Below are positions 9,921 to 19,234 of a stretch of DNA of 64,000 bases, piece by piece. The notes beneath the pieces are model-generated. The model was given only the letters and a program-made list of their open reading frames with translations. It was not told where the DNA came from and searched no databases. The stretch is from IMG/VR virus record IMGVR_UViG_3300046007_003718, positions 1 to 64,000 of that record; one strand, written 5' to 3'. How positions within the stretch are numbered: the stretch's first letter is position 1; every line of letters starts with the position of its first letter. Source of the DNA: a virus. The position numbers and the translations under genes are program-made.

Positions 9921-11057
9921 TTATTCCGTTTCGTCGGTGTTTGGTGGTGTTCTATCTCCATTACCCTCAGTTGGCGGAACTCTAGAACCGTTTGGACCAG
10001 AATATGGAGTTAGACTTCCGACTTGATAACTAAAGCCCCTAGTTATGAGAGTTTCTAATTCTTTTTCACTAAAATCTCCACCGATAAAGTCTGAGTATTT
10101 AACTGCAATATCTCTGGCTGCTTGTTTTCTAGTTTCTTGACTAGTATAAACTGGTTCAGACCATTCAATAAATTCAGAAAACCCAACCCCGTCTTTAAAC
10201 CCACCTAATGCTTTTTTAGCAATATTAGTCACTTCTTGTTGAAAGGTATTTTGAATATCTTCAATAAAATCACATTTCAATTCCCACTGAGGCATCAGTT
10301 CGTCATTTGCAAATCTAATTTTTGGGAAATCTAATGGTCGAATATTCCAGTACCAGTTAAGATGAGGGTATTCAAAAACCATATTGTTTTTATCAAAATT
10401 ACCGGCTTGCGTTATGTAATAAAAATAACTTTTGAACCATTCCGCAAATTGGACCATTCCGCTTCTCATTGGTCCATCTACCCAATTTTTATACCCCTGA
10501 GTTTCTTTTAAACTATATGATATTTCGCTATTTTCAGGACTGTATCCTTCGGGAAAATCTTCATAACGAGAGTTGCCAAATTCATTATTATCACGATTAC
10601 TTGCCTTATTAAAACCCCACATTCCTTCAGATCCAAAAAAGCCACGAATGGTAAGATTTTCAATAGAAACTCCAAGAATTTGAATTACTTGGCCTCCATA
10701 AGTGTCTATCACATTAGTTCTTAAAGTATATTCCCAACTAACGTCATTTGGAGATAGATATAAATTTATTTTTTCAGGAAACGTATATCCCGAAATTGCA
10801 CCTAGGTTGGGCGCTCTAAAAGAACAAATATTTTTTAAACTTCTAACTCCACCTCTAAAATAAGAAACTTTACCGCCAACAGAATTGGGTTCTCCTGTTT
10901 TTGAATTAACATCATCTTCGGCTTGAAGTAAGTAATCGTTTGTATTCGACGCTTCTGGAAAAGTGGATCTTAAGCGATCATATTTTTCAATAAATCTTTG
11001 TTTCTGTTCGTTGGCATTACTTTTCCCAGTATATAGAGGTCTTGGTGCCGCTGCCAT
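9921..11057 (-). CDS. Tail hub-adaptor protein (XkdP/LysM-type region inferred)
   Basis: A 378-residue structural protein directly after the tape measure gene. The segment LSPNDVSWEYTLRTNVIDT followed by YGGQVIQILGVS and TIRGFFGSEG resembles the strand pattern of tail proteins that sit on the tube end (XkdP/gp53-like, some with LysM). Aromatic residues are abundant and the C-terminus is a Pro/Gly/Asn-rich tail. The start codon shares a base with the tape measure stop. The family assignment is weak; the structural role rests mainly on synteny. Confidence 0.55.
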   Translation of the reverse strand: MAAAPRPLYTGKSNANEQKQRFIEKYDRLRSTFPEASNTNDYLLQAEDDVNSKTGEPNSVGGKVSYFRGGVRSLKNICSFRAPNLGAISGYTFPEKINLYLSPNDVSWEYTLRTNVIDTYGGQVIQILGVSIENLTIRGFFGSEGMWGFNKASNRDNNEFGNSRYEDFPEGYSPENSEISYSLKETQGYKNWVDGPMRSGMVQFAEWFKSYFYYITQAGNFDKNNMVFEYPHLNWYWNIRPLDFPKIRFANDELMPQWELKCDFIEDIQNTFQQEVTNIAKKALGGFKDGVGFSEFIEWSEPVYTSQETRKQAARDIAVKYSDFIGGDFSEKELETLITRGFSYQVGSLTPYSGPNGSRVPPTEGNGDRTPPNTDETE

Positions 11058-13348
11058 TATGGACCTCCCGGATTAGGATTTGCTCTATTTTCCGTTCCCG
11101 GAGGATTAACAACAACAAACTTACCTTGAGAAGAATTGGCTGCTTTATTAAATACATTAAACCATTTTCTAGCATCATCACTGAGACTAATTTGAACTTC
11201 ATTTTGTTTAAGAGCCTCTTTAGACATTGCCTCTTGAACTCTTTCTTGAAATGCTTCTGGACTAGAAATATCACCGCTTGTAATTTCTTTTTGAATTCTT
11301 TTCTTTTGAGATTCTTCAATAGCCCCACTTTTAACTGCTTTAGTCAAAAGTTCTGTACTTCTCTTCTTCCACTCTTTTTGGAAGTTTGCGCTAGGCTCAT
11401 CAGAAACCCAATCCCCAATTTTAAGACCGTATTCAGTGTTAAGAGTCTGCCATTTCTTTTTGTCTCCACGCCCTGCTTGCATCAGAAGGCTGGCGGCTCT
11501 TTCAGCGTCAGTTCCCTCTGCGGCAGCAATCGCTGCATCTAAATCTTCTTGGCTACCCTTACCTTGTTGTAAGCGCATTCTAGCAGTGTAAATGGCTTCT
11601 ACTTTTTCTTCAAAATCGGGGTCTCTTCCTCCAATATCAATTTTGCCAAAATCTATTCCAGTATGGCTTCTAACAGTAGGCACTCCGGGGATACCCGGAG
11701 GAAGAAAACTACTGTTTTCTCCCCATCCGGTAATTCCAACATCGCTGACCTTTCCACCGGAAAGTTTTTGAAGTTCTCCAAAAGCGGCCATACCTTTTTC
11801 ACCAACCGCCGCTGCTCCTCTTTTGGAATTTACTGACGCCCTGAAGCCTTCAGCAAATCCACCCAATTCACTACTTATTTTACTTCTTGCAATGACCTTT
11901 GGACCCTCTTCATAAATTTGTTGAATCATGTAAGGATCTTGACCAGTCATCTTAGCGACCATAAACATTGCCATATCTTTGTCACCACCACTTTGAGCAG
12001 CAACCCTATCAACAAGCCCTCTCATTGATTCTATTTGAGCAATAGCCGCTTCATCGGCTCCTTGACCATCTCCCATTCCGGGATAAAAACCCATAGCAAG
12101 TTTCATCATATCTTGTGGGTTTCTGAATTGACCACCAACTCCTCCACCCATAATCCCTGCGGCCAATATTCCCGTCATGCCCTGACCACCAAGAAAAGAT
12201 TCAACAGCACCACCTTCTAATCCTGTAAATCCAGAATAGATTGAACCTGCCTGTAGAGCAGATGGGCCTCTTGCTCCCAAAGCATTCATTCGGCTAGCAA
12301 CTTGAGTAGTTTCTCCTGTATATTCAGAAATGCTTTTTCCAGCGGCTTTAGCCATAGGACCAAATTGTTTAATCATTTCTGCGGCATCTTTTGCATCCAT
12401 TCTAAGCCTCTTGACTGAAAGACTTAACACATCAATTGCTTCACTAACATCAATAGAAGTCGTCATGATAATATCTCTTACAGCGTCTTCTACATTAACT
12501 GTTTCTCCAAGATTTCTAAAGCCAGCCTGAGCAACCCCTTGATTTATTTGCAATGATCTTTCGTATGAAAGCATATCAAAAGGATTTAAAGATCTAGTAA
12601 AAGCACGATATTGACTTTGCCATCCTTGAGATTGCGCTGGACTCATTCCGGCCCCAAAAGCGCCTCCCACAAGATTTGGATTAGTTCCACCTGAAAATAG
12701 TAGAGATGGAGCGGCGAACATTCCAGAGAAATAAGAACCAAAAGGAGAGCCTGCCATACCAGCAACACCTTCATACCCCGGACCTTGATAACCTGCCATC
12801 ATTCCTAGTTCTGTTGGGTTTGTTACTCTTCTATCTACAGAACTTTGAATTGCATACGAAGTCGCGTTATAAAGATTTCTTCCACCAGTTGGAGATAAAA
12901 TTCCCGCTACTTGTCCTAAAGCACCCTCACGACCAGTCATTCTTCCAAGATAGTATGGGAGTGCCCTATCTAAAAATGGATGACCTTGTGCAAAAGAGCC
13001 CAGTCTTTGATACATTCTCCCAAGTCCAGAACTGCTTTCTTGAGGTGCTGAAGGCTGTGCGGCTGCTCCTATTTGTCCGGGCTGTGGAGTTTGTGCATTA
13101 AAATTAGAGGCTGGTCCTCCTCCACCACCACCAATACCTCCACTCAAGTTTTGAATTGCTTGAGTTAAATTTTGTATCTTTTCAGTATTTTCAACTAAGG
13201 CTGCTTTATGCTGCTCTAAAATAGATGTAAAGTTTGTTTGACCAATAGAATTTTCATCTTTAGAATCTCTAAATACTTTAGTAAAAGTATCTCTAAGAGT
13301 TGATTCCATATCTTGCCAATTAACTACTCTTACATCTTGTGAAGCCAT
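11057..13348 (-). CDS. Tail tape measure protein
   Basis: A 763-residue protein in the canonical slot after the tail assembly chaperones. The N-terminus is helical (VENTEKIQNLTQAIQNLSGG) followed by a Gly/Pro/Gln-rich linker. The middle is a Gly/Ala/Met-rich hydrophobic region (residues about 170-480) of the kind that threads the tube. The C-terminal 170 residues are charged helix. It is the only long helical protein in the tail block; at about 1.5 angstrom per residue it would fit a tail near 110 nm (rule of thumb from siphophages). No peptidase or lytic motif is evident. Confidence 0.75.
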   Translation of the reverse strand: MASQDVRVVNWQDMESTLRDTFTKVFRDSKDENSIGQTNFTSILEQHKAALVENTEKIQNLTQAIQNLSGGIGGGGGGPASNFNAQTPQPGQIGAAAQPSAPQESSSGLGRMYQRLGSFAQGHPFLDRALPYYLGRMTGREGALGQVAGILSPTGGRNLYNATSYAIQSSVDRRVTNPTELGMMAGYQGPGYEGVAGMAGSPFGSYFSGMFAAPSLLFSGGTNPNLVGGAFGAGMSPAQSQGWQSQYRAFTRSLNPFDMLSYERSLQINQGVAQAGFRNLGETVNVEDAVRDIIMTTSIDVSEAIDVLSLSVKRLRMDAKDAAEMIKQFGPMAKAAGKSISEYTGETTQVASRMNALGARGPSALQAGSIYSGFTGLEGGAVESFLGGQGMTGILAAGIMGGGVGGQFRNPQDMMKLAMGFYPGMGDGQGADEAAIAQIESMRGLVDRVAAQSGGDKDMAMFMVAKMTGQDPYMIQQIYEEGPKVIARSKISSELGGFAEGFRASVNSKRGAAAVGEKGMAAFGELQKLSGGKVSDVGITGWGENSSFLPPGIPGVPTVRSHTGIDFGKIDIGGRDPDFEEKVEAIYTARMRLQQGKGSQEDLDAAIAAAEGTDAERAASLLMQAGRGDKKKWQTLNTEYGLKIGDWVSDEPSANFQKEWKKRSTELLTKAVKSGAIEESQKKRIQKEITSGDISSPEAFQERVQEAMSKEALKQNEVQISLSDDARKWFNVFNKAANSSQGKFVVVNPPGTENRANPNPGGP

Positions 13349-13349
13349 T

Positions 13350-14095
13350 TTAGTTTTCCAATTCTTGAGTAGACATTATATGCAAGCCATTGAGAAAATC
13401 AGTAATTGACTGAAATTCTTCAGGGGAGGTCGGGACTACTTGTTCGTAGCCATCAAGAGAATCATCTTTATTTAGATCATAAATTTCTTGATATAAAGAG
13501 GGGAACGCTTGAACCATTGACTGCTTGAATTGCTCATTCTTGTTTTCATATTCATCTTCAGTTTCCCAAATAAGAAGAGCGGAGTTCATTTGATATATGA
13601 GTTGGTTTAAGTGTTTTGAATTTCTGATAAGTCCTGCTCTATCAAGGGATCTGAGGAAGAATTTGAATTCCTCAGATCCGTTACTGATAAATTTTGACTT
13701 TCCTCTATCGTCAAGTAGACTTCATTTAATAGATCTAGATATTGTGCGTTAATTATTTCAATTACTGGCCAGTGCCAGTTCTTTCTAATATAATTAAACC
13801 TATCTCTAATTGATTGAAGAACAGCATCATCGTCAAATCTTGGCATAAAAGGTTTTTCATTAATAGATACAATTGAAGCGGCTGCAATGGCTACGGCAAC
13901 CGCTTTCTCTTCTGTAATGGTATCTTTATACTCTTTTACCAATTGACCAACTGCCAACTCTTCATCAATTCTTAGAGTTCTTATTTCAAACTGATGCCCT
14001 GACCATGAAAAAACTTTATTTAAATAACCAATATGAACAATTTGAACAAATCTATCCAAACTATCCTTTGACAAAAAATCCTGACTTGATTCCAA
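13350..14095 (-). CDS. Tail assembly chaperone, long form made by -1 frameshift
   Basis: Predicted 248-residue fusion (G-T type). Translation starts as for the short chaperone, slips -1 at AAATTTA (13688-13694) after 136 codons, and continues for 112 codons to the stop at 13350. The -1 frame is open well upstream of its first ATG (13589), and the joined sequence (FKFFLRSLDRAGLIRNSKHL) looks like genuine protein. An independent start at 13589 giving 79 residues is possible but would waste this open overlap. The pair lies between the tube and tape measure genes, exactly where frameshifted chaperones occur in lambda-like and many contractile tails. Confidence 0.8.
13607..14095 (-). CDS. Tail assembly chaperone, short form
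   Basis: A 162-residue protein produced without frameshifting. It is mixed alpha with a WSGHQFEIRTLRIDEEL start typical of chaperones that coat the tape measure before tube polymerisation. The last 26 codons overlap the frameshift hairpin and the -1 reading frame. The C-terminus after the slip site (DLRNSNSSSDPLIEQDL) is low-complexity, as expected for a region constrained by RNA structure. Confidence 0.8.
   Translation of the reverse strand: MESSQDFLSKDSLDRFVQIVHIGYLNKVFSWSGHQFEIRTLRIDEELAVGQLVKEYKDTITEEKAVAVAIAAASIVSINEKPFMPRFDDDAVLQSIRDRFNYIRKNWHWPVIEIINAQYLDLLNEVYLTIEESQNLSVTDLRNSNSSSDPLIEQDLSEIQNT
13647..13694 (-). promoter_or_regulatory. Programmed -1 ribosomal frameshift signal
   Basis: On the mRNA strand, in zero frame, the codons AAT TTA preceded by A form the canonical X XXY YYZ heptamer AAATTTA (13694-13688). 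After an 8-nt spacer comes a perfect 12-bp stem: GGATCTGAGGAA (13679-13668) pairs with TTCCTCAGATCC (13658-13647) around a 9-nt loop. Spacing and stem length are textbook for -1 frameshifting. Confidence 0.88.
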
Positions 14096-14113
14096 TTTAT
14101 TCTCCTATATTAA

Positions 14114-14719
14114 TTATAGACCCCACGGAGCATCCTTAATTGATCCTGCGCTATCAAACCTATCTGGATCATCTGCCGAAGTCACTGGCGCAGAACCTGA
14201 ATCAACAAGTTTTGTATACCAAACTGTGACTTGTAGGGGGTTAATTGTTGAATCAACGCGAGTAGTTTCATCTTCTCTCACATCAACAATTCTTGCTCCT
14301 AAAAATTCTTTTGTTCTATATCCACTTGTGGGATTTGGATCACGAATAACTCTTACGAGTTTCATCTTACTTCCATCATCTCCAGTCGCGGTTGGATTAG
14401 TCATCATCCAGTTAAATAAATCTGCAAGGTCATTGATTGTAGTTGACCCAAACTTTAGACTCAACTGTTGATAAATTGACTTATCAAAACTTTCCATGAT
14501 TGTAAGTGTAATTTCTCCGTGGGAAATCGCTCTTGGAACAATAATTTCAGTTGGTCTTAAATAATTTAAAGGATGTACTTCAACAGCAGGCGCAATTGGC
14601 TGTGGTGATCTGTGAGAAACTTCTTGACACAAAATGAATGTACTTTGTTCACTAGCATCTCCAATAAATGCCCAAGCCGTAAACGCGGAACCTGTCTGTC
14701 TTACTCTGTTAATAGCCAT
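14114..14719 (-). CDS. Tail tube protein
   Basis: A 201-residue protein in the slot immediately after the sheath gene. The predicted beta-rich sequence (RAISHGEITLTIMESFD, then LQVTVWYTKLVDSG) fits the tube-protein barrel that stacks as hexamers inside the sheath. It is coupled to the sheath by 16 bases and followed by the chaperones. Assignment is by synteny, size and beta content. Confidence 0.75.
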   Translation of the reverse strand: MAINRVRQTGSAFTAWAFIGDASEQSTFILCQEVSHRSPQPIAPAVEVHPLNYLRPTEIIVPRAISHGEITLTIMESFDKSIYQQLSLKFGSTTINDLADLFNWMMTNPTATGDDGSKMKLVRVIRDPNPTSGYRTKEFLGARIVDVREDETTRVDSTINPLQVTVWYTKLVDSGSAPVTSADDPDRFDSAGSIKDAPWGL

Positions 14720-14735
14720 TTTATATTCTTACTCC

Positions 14736-16571
14736 TTATAAGATTAGATTAATTCCGCCACCAGAAGCGGTGTTAGTAGCGCCAGTAAGACTAATACCGA
14801 AAGTAATCTGGACATAATGCACTGTGTATACGGGCTTATATTGCCAACGTACTTCCACAATAGTTGGATCGCTAGCAGAAACTCTTGCTGCTAATCCGTT
14901 GTATGCAGTAAGTTGTCCAAGATTTACTAAACTTCTCAGAGATTGATCAACAATTGAAGCGACTTTGCCGGGAGCAGCAGAATCTGCAAAAATTTGTCCA
15001 ATTACAGAATTATCTAGAGCAGAAACAACTCTTCTGATCATATTGTTTCTTTGCAATGCGACTGTAAATTCTCTCTTATTAATATCACTTGGAACGGTTG
15101 TGATTTCGTGACGAACACGAATTGAACCTGTGCTAGAAATCTGTTCAACAACTAACAATCCTGATGCAGCATCAGTATTTTTATCTAGAGTGGTTCTCTC
15201 ATCTTTCACTGCGGATAATCCCGCAATTTGTTTTCTTGTAAGAGAAGTAGCAACACTACGACCAGCGTGCATACCTGCAAGCGCTGCTGCGGCATACTGA
15301 CCACCAATATTTGTATTAACACTTAAGAAACTGTTAAAATAAGAAAATGTTGCTGGAGATACTAAACAGATATCACCCGCAGTATCAGAATCTCCACCCA
15401 AAGTCAATGCTTGGGATCTAAGACTTTCTTTTGAAATTGCTGTAGATGAACCATCCATTCCTAAGATAGTTGTCTTAAAAATATTTCTTAGTTTCATTTT
15501 AGCGATATGTGCCTGAACTAGAGAAAATACATTTGTATCTCCAGTAAGCGGAATTAATAACTGCCCATCCTCGTCATCTTCAAGTTTTAACAATGCGTCT
15601 TCGTAATCAGAAGTAGTTGCACTTGGAGGTACGGCTACAGCAACAAGAGAAGATGCTCCATTTAATATAGACAATTTAGCAGCAAACGAAAGTTCTGAAT
15701 TTATATTTCCAGTTTCGTCAAATGCATCTCCATACTTATCTACAACGTCATTAAAATCAGAAAAGATTGTTGGCTTCCAATAATTAACATCTGCATAATT
15801 ATATTGAATGACAATAGTATCGCCATCGTCTATTCCCGGAACGGGACTACCATTTCCTGTAGGATCAATAGCAGTGTCGGTATAGGTAGTTGCAGTACCA
15901 TTATTTATTGTTGGGATTCCAGCAGCGGTGCCGGGTAATTTATAAAATGGTCCCCAACTTGGATTTAAGTTTGTTCCCAAGTTTTCTGAACGATAAACGT
16001 TTCTACCAATTACCGTTACTGAGGCATCAGCAGTTCCAATTGAAGAAACTGTAATAGTATCAACTGGGTCGTCTAGAGTTACAGTTCCAGTAATACTTCC
16101 AATGCCTGTCTCATATGAAGTGGTTCCTGCACCACTTTGAATATCAAGGACATAAGAAACCGCATATCTATATTGTCCGGTCGGAATAACGGTTCCTACG
16201 GCAGTTGCGGGCGTAATTGTTGGCGCATTGGGATAAGAAACAGCACGCACTGTGGTAGTTTCATCGCCAGTTGCAGTTCCTGCGGTTTGAGAAATAATAA
16301 AGTTACCCGGCCCAATTACTTCGTATGATACCGGCTTAGTAACAGTAAAAGAAAGATTGGGAGTGGTAGCAGTCCCGATAACAATGCCTTTCTTGGCTAA
16401 AGTTACCGTTCCTGTGCCATCTAAAACAATACTTTCGCTATAAGTTTGATAACCTCTTGATTCGCCAATTAAAACCGGAACAACTTGAGATGTAACATTG
16501 CCCGGAGTTAATGGTGAGGGCTGAAGTTCTCTTACCGGAAGAACTCCGGGTGGTACATATGCCATTGCCAT
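14736..16571 (-). CDS. Contractile tail sheath protein
   Basis: A 611-residue sheath subunit. The N-terminus (MAMAYVPPGVLPVRE, then VPVLIGESRGYQTYSE) and the C-terminal half (AALAGMHAGRSVATSLTRKQIAG, REFTVALQRNN) match the sheath family: early strand handshake, then the conserved core and an exchange arm at the end. Residues about 110-250 are a Thr/Gly/Val-rich beta insertion, probably a protruding surface domain. The first ATG follows AAGGATGG at proper distance. This gene is the main proof of a contractile tail. Confidence 0.88.
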   Translation of the reverse strand: MAMAYVPPGVLPVRELQPSPLTPGNVTSQVVPVLIGESRGYQTYSESIVLDGTGTVTLAKKGIVIGTATTPNLSFTVTKPVSYEVIGPGNFIISQTAGTATGDETTTVRAVSYPNAPTITPATAVGTVIPTGQYRYAVSYVLDIQSGAGTTSYETGIGSITGTVTLDDPVDTITVSSIGTADASVTVIGRNVYRSENLGTNLNPSWGPFYKLPGTAAGIPTINNGTATTYTDTAIDPTGNGSPVPGIDDGDTIVIQYNYADVNYWKPTIFSDFNDVVDKYGDAFDETGNINSELSFAAKLSILNGASSLVAVAVPPSATTSDYEDALLKLEDDEDGQLLIPLTGDTNVFSLVQAHIAKMKLRNIFKTTILGMDGSSTAISKESLRSQALTLGGDSDTAGDICLVSPATFSYFNSFLSVNTNIGGQYAAAALAGMHAGRSVATSLTRKQIAGLSAVKDERTTLDKNTDAASGLLVVEQISSTGSIRVRHEITTVPSDINKREFTVALQRNNMIRRVVSALDNSVIGQIFADSAAPGKVASIVDQSLRSLVNLGQLTAYNGLAARVSASDPTIVEVRWQYKPVYTVHYVQITFGISLTGATNTASGGGINLIL

Positions 16572-16648
16572 TAGAAAACCATCCTTTTCGCTTGCTGCTT
16601 ATAAATGTCTACTTATTAGATTAGCGAGAACTAACACTTTATAGGAAA

Positions 16649-17308
16649 TTATTCTTCTTTACCTATATTTAGAGAAATGTCTTGGAAAGGACCGCCTACA
16701 TATGTAGTATCAATCTGAATACCTTCAACAAATTGTTGATAAATAGAACCAGAGTCAAACGTTCCAATACAACCAAAATTATATCCTACCGTATAGATTC
16801 TTTGGTCAGTAAGACCCCACGAAACTCCACTCATTGTTTGTTCTGCAATTGGATCTAAACTACCTAAAGATAATTGAAGATCTACTCTCGCTTCGCTCTC
16901 AATGAGACTTCTGAAAGGTACGTTCATAACACGACCAAAAGAAAGCATATTGACGGCACTATCTGAAATAAAATCACGGTCCATTGAAGTCAATGCAAAA
17001 ATTTCTAAAGTAATTAGGCCTTCAAAATACCATTTTTGTGCAATATTGTTTTCATCGTAATAATCAATGTGTGCAATACCAGCACTTTTTAAACTTCTCT
17101 CTTGAAAACCAACGATCAAAGATGGATATTGCTCAGGTCTTTGGGGATATTCAATAGTTATGTGACTATTTGTTAATAACTCAGAAGATTTGTAACCGGG
17201 GAAATAGGTTTCTTGATTATTAAATACGGCTTGAAAGGCAGTAACTACAGATCTTTTTACTTCCATTTTATAGTTTATGGGTGCCCTTAAAATGCTGGTA
17301 TTAGACAT
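16649..17308 (-). CDS. Neck/tail-completion protein, unrecognised
   Basis: A protein of about 219 residues located between head-tail connector-type genes and the sheath, the usual place of tail terminator or neck proteins. It contains beta-rich stretches (HITIEYPQRPEQYPSLIVGF) and ends in DISLNIGKEE. Two starts are possible: ATG at 17308 or an in-frame ATG at 17320. Both overlap the end of the preceding gene, and neither has a clearly better ribosome site. Confidence 0.6.
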   Translation of the reverse strand: MSNTSILRAPINYKMEVKRSVVTAFQAVFNNQETYFPGYKSSELLTNSHITIEYPQRPEQYPSLIVGFQERSLKSAGIAHIDYYDENNIAQKWYFEGLITLEIFALTSMDRDFISDSAVNMLSFGRVMNVPFRSLIESEARVDLQLSLGSLDPIAEQTMSGVSWGLTDQRIYTVGYNFGCIGTFDSGSIYQQFVEGIQIDTTYVGGPFQDISLNIGKEE

Positions 17309-17972
17309 AATTCCAACCATCCCCGCCAGTATATTCGGCCAAAGTAGTCCCGCTATTTATTTCAATATCATATAAAGGATCTGATCTTGGAATTCTTACT
17401 GCTTCAAAATTTTGTGATACAATTATGTCAGGGTTTTCAACATAATTAGTTTCTGAATTCATATATCCACGATTGAGTTCTGCTCTTAGCGGTACTAAAA
17501 ATACTTTTTGAATTCTAAATCTATCTCCAGTGCCGGTGATTGTTATTGCATTGTTTTGATTTAATTCAATTCTTGTTGTAATAATTAAGTCACCGTCCTG
17601 AATAGTAGGTGCCCAAGGAGCAACTCCAGAAGTTACAAACAGTTTAAAAGAACCAGTTCTATTTGGACTGTCATCATCAATCATCATATTTCCATCACCG
17701 AGAGTCATGTATGTAAAATAGCCATCACTCCATCCAGCGCTGAATCCTAGATTTGGTCCCACCGTTGAACTTTGCTCGTATACATCATCAAAAGTAGAAT
17801 CCCACTCAGTTCTACCTTTTGCAACATCATCGGTATTGTAGATACGCTTGATTACAACGGGATTGCCATATCTAAACATATAATCAAATACAGATTGGCG
17901 AACATTTCTCACTTCGGCTGGAGTTGAGCCGTCATCATATCCATATTTAAACATCATATTTTCAATAGGCAT
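17301..17972 (-). CDS. Neck/head-completion protein, unrecognised
   Basis: A 223-residue protein. A longer in-frame reading extends 84 codons upstream into the previous gene, but that part overlaps it in a different frame. The ATG at 17972 (MPIENMMFKYG), preceded by AGGA at 8 bases, is the sound start. Content is beta-rich with many aromatics (FSAGWSDGYFTYMTLGDGN). Its position suits a connector or stopper protein; the family is not recognised. Confidence 0.65.
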   Translation of the reverse strand: MPIENMMFKYGYDDGSTPAEVRNVRQSVFDYMFRYGNPVVIKRIYNTDDVAKGRTEWDSTFDDVYEQSSTVGPNLGFSAGWSDGYFTYMTLGDGNMMIDDDSPNRTGSFKLFVTSGVAPWAPTIQDGDLIITTRIELNQNNAITITGTGDRFRIQKVFLVPLRAELNRGYMNSETNYVENPDIIVSQNFEAVRIPRSDPLYDIEINSGTTLAEYTGGDGWNYV

Positions 17973-17982
17973 GTAATTAATC

Positions 17983-18582
17983 CTATCTGTAACCCATAAA
18001 GCGTGGGTAACGTACACGCATTGGGATTGGGACCAGACGACCCTGCTTGCTGTCCACAAGACCGCGAGCCTTCCCGAGTTGCAGATAACCGCGCTTAAAT
18101 ACACGAAGAGCATTTTTAAATTGCTCTTCTTCTGCGCCATAGATTTCCCTCCACCTGTTTTGATAAGTAGTTCTATCAAGATAGGTGATATTTCCCGATC
18201 CGGTCGGCATTGGAATTTCAACATAAGAACGGATCAAGTGATGAATAATTTCTAAAGTCATTGCCTGACCCATTAGAGTATGATGGTCTCTCCACGGGAA
18301 GTCGTTGAGATTAAAATGTGGTGATGGTGGGTTAGGAAAGGTGTAATTAACTCTTTCTAGTGCAAATGGAAAAAGCAAAGAAGCCTTTTCTTGGCTAAAA
18401 TTCTTACGAGAAATATCATAAAGATATGGGCCACCGGGGATGGAATCAAATCCATCTTCTACTTTTAACCACGCCAAATCTAGAGCAAATTGTTGCTCCG
18501 GTGTCAACTGTCCACTGGGGATAGTTGGATAACTTGACTGCAAACTTGGTGCTGTTGAGGCGGTTGGTATGGTTAATGCCAT
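17983..18582 (-). CDS. Head-tail connector-type protein, unrecognised
   Basis: A 199-residue protein starting the neck gene group. It begins with a Ser/Thr/Pro-rich stretch, then a helical body (ALDLAWLKVEDGF; HTLMGQAMTLEIIHHLIRSYV) and a basic C-terminus (KRGYLQLGKARGLVDSKQGR). A helical body with a basic end is compatible with an adaptor under the portal. The gene follows a strong terminator, so it may have its own promoter. Confidence 0.55.
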   Translation of the reverse strand: MALTIPTASTAPSLQSSYPTIPSGQLTPEQQFALDLAWLKVEDGFDSIPGGPYLYDISRKNFSQEKASLLFPFALERVNYTFPNPPSPHFNLNDFPWRDHHTLMGQAMTLEIIHHLIRSYVEIPMPTGSGNITYLDRTTYQNRWREIYGAEEEQFKNALRVFKRGYLQLGKARGLVDSKQGRLVPIPMRVRYPRFMGYR

Positions 18583-18621
18583 ATTTTTTCCTTTCCATAA
18601 ATTATATTAAAGAAAAAGAGC

Positions 18622-18656
18622 ATAAAAAAGGCCCAGCCGCATGGACTGGACCCCTT
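18622..18656 (-). terminator. Rho-independent terminator
   Basis: The minus-strand RNA forms a stem GGTCCAG/CTGGGCC (18652-18646 with 18636-18630) followed by a U6 run. It ends the transcript of the paralogous surface-protein genes and separates them from the neck genes. Confidence 0.85.
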
Positions 18657-18679
18657 TTATATAATATTTAATTTTTAAA

Positions 18680-19225
18680 CTAAATCTGGTCAGATCTGAT
18701 AATAATGGAAGCGTTAGTTGCAGTTCCGGCGACGGCTGCGACTTCTACTCTCAGATATCCACCCTTTGCCCAAGTGGTGTTAGTTACACCATTGCTTGAG
18801 TCGGCAAACGAACCAGTTCCGATTGTTGGTCTGTCGGCTGTTACGGTACCGAAAATTGAAGTACCAGCAGCGTTTGGACCTTGAGCGGCTGTACAATACT
18901 TAACATCAAATTGTACTGTACCGCCGTTTGTTCCTACCGCAGCATCAACTCCCTTAATAACAAGATCGCGTGGTGCGCGAACAACAACTCCAGAGGCAGT
19001 GCCTGAAGTTGCAATTGTTCCGGGGATTGCTAATTCAAAATAATTATCAGATGCGGTGATGTAACGTCCCTCACCTGAATTTCTTAGATGACGAAGAGTT
19101 TGCATATCGTCAATGTCAACGGTTTCAATCGAACCGTAACTAATCTTTACATCAGATGAAGAACTTGAATTGCTTACGCGGAAAGGCCTTCTAGACAATC
19201 CTCTTAGTCTTACATAGGTAGCCAT
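18680..19225 (-). CDS. Surface/decoration-type protein, paralogue 2
   Basis: A 181-residue Gly/Ala/Thr-rich beta protein. It is a clear paralogue of the next gene upstream: both start with a short R-G-(L/I)-x-R-x-P-F motif and share (V/I)ATSGTASG(L/V)V, RAPR, AGTS(V/I)F, KPTIG/RPTIG and GDYLRIEV/GGYLRVEV. Pairs like this near capsid genes are often head decoration proteins or head fibres. Function is inferred from composition and context. Confidence 0.65.
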   Translation of the reverse strand: MATYVRLRGLSRRPFRVSNSSSSSDVKISYGSIETVDIDDMQTLRHLRNSGEGRYITASDNYFELAIPGTIATSGTASGVVVRAPRDLVIKGVDAAVGTNGGTVQFDVKYCTAAQGPNAAGTSIFGTVTADRPTIGTGSFADSSNGVTNTTWAKGGYLRVEVAAVAGTATNASIIIRSDQI

Positions 19226-19234
19226 GATAGCCTC

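Noticed and set aside
9920-9961. Upstream ATG for the 304-residue tail protein
   Set aside because: It overlaps the previous gene, and the ATG at 9919 lies one base after its stop, as in neighbouring junctions.
17973-18224. Extended N-terminus for the second neck gene
   Set aside because: The extra 84 codons overlap the previous gene in a different frame, and a good ribosome site precedes the ATG at 17972.
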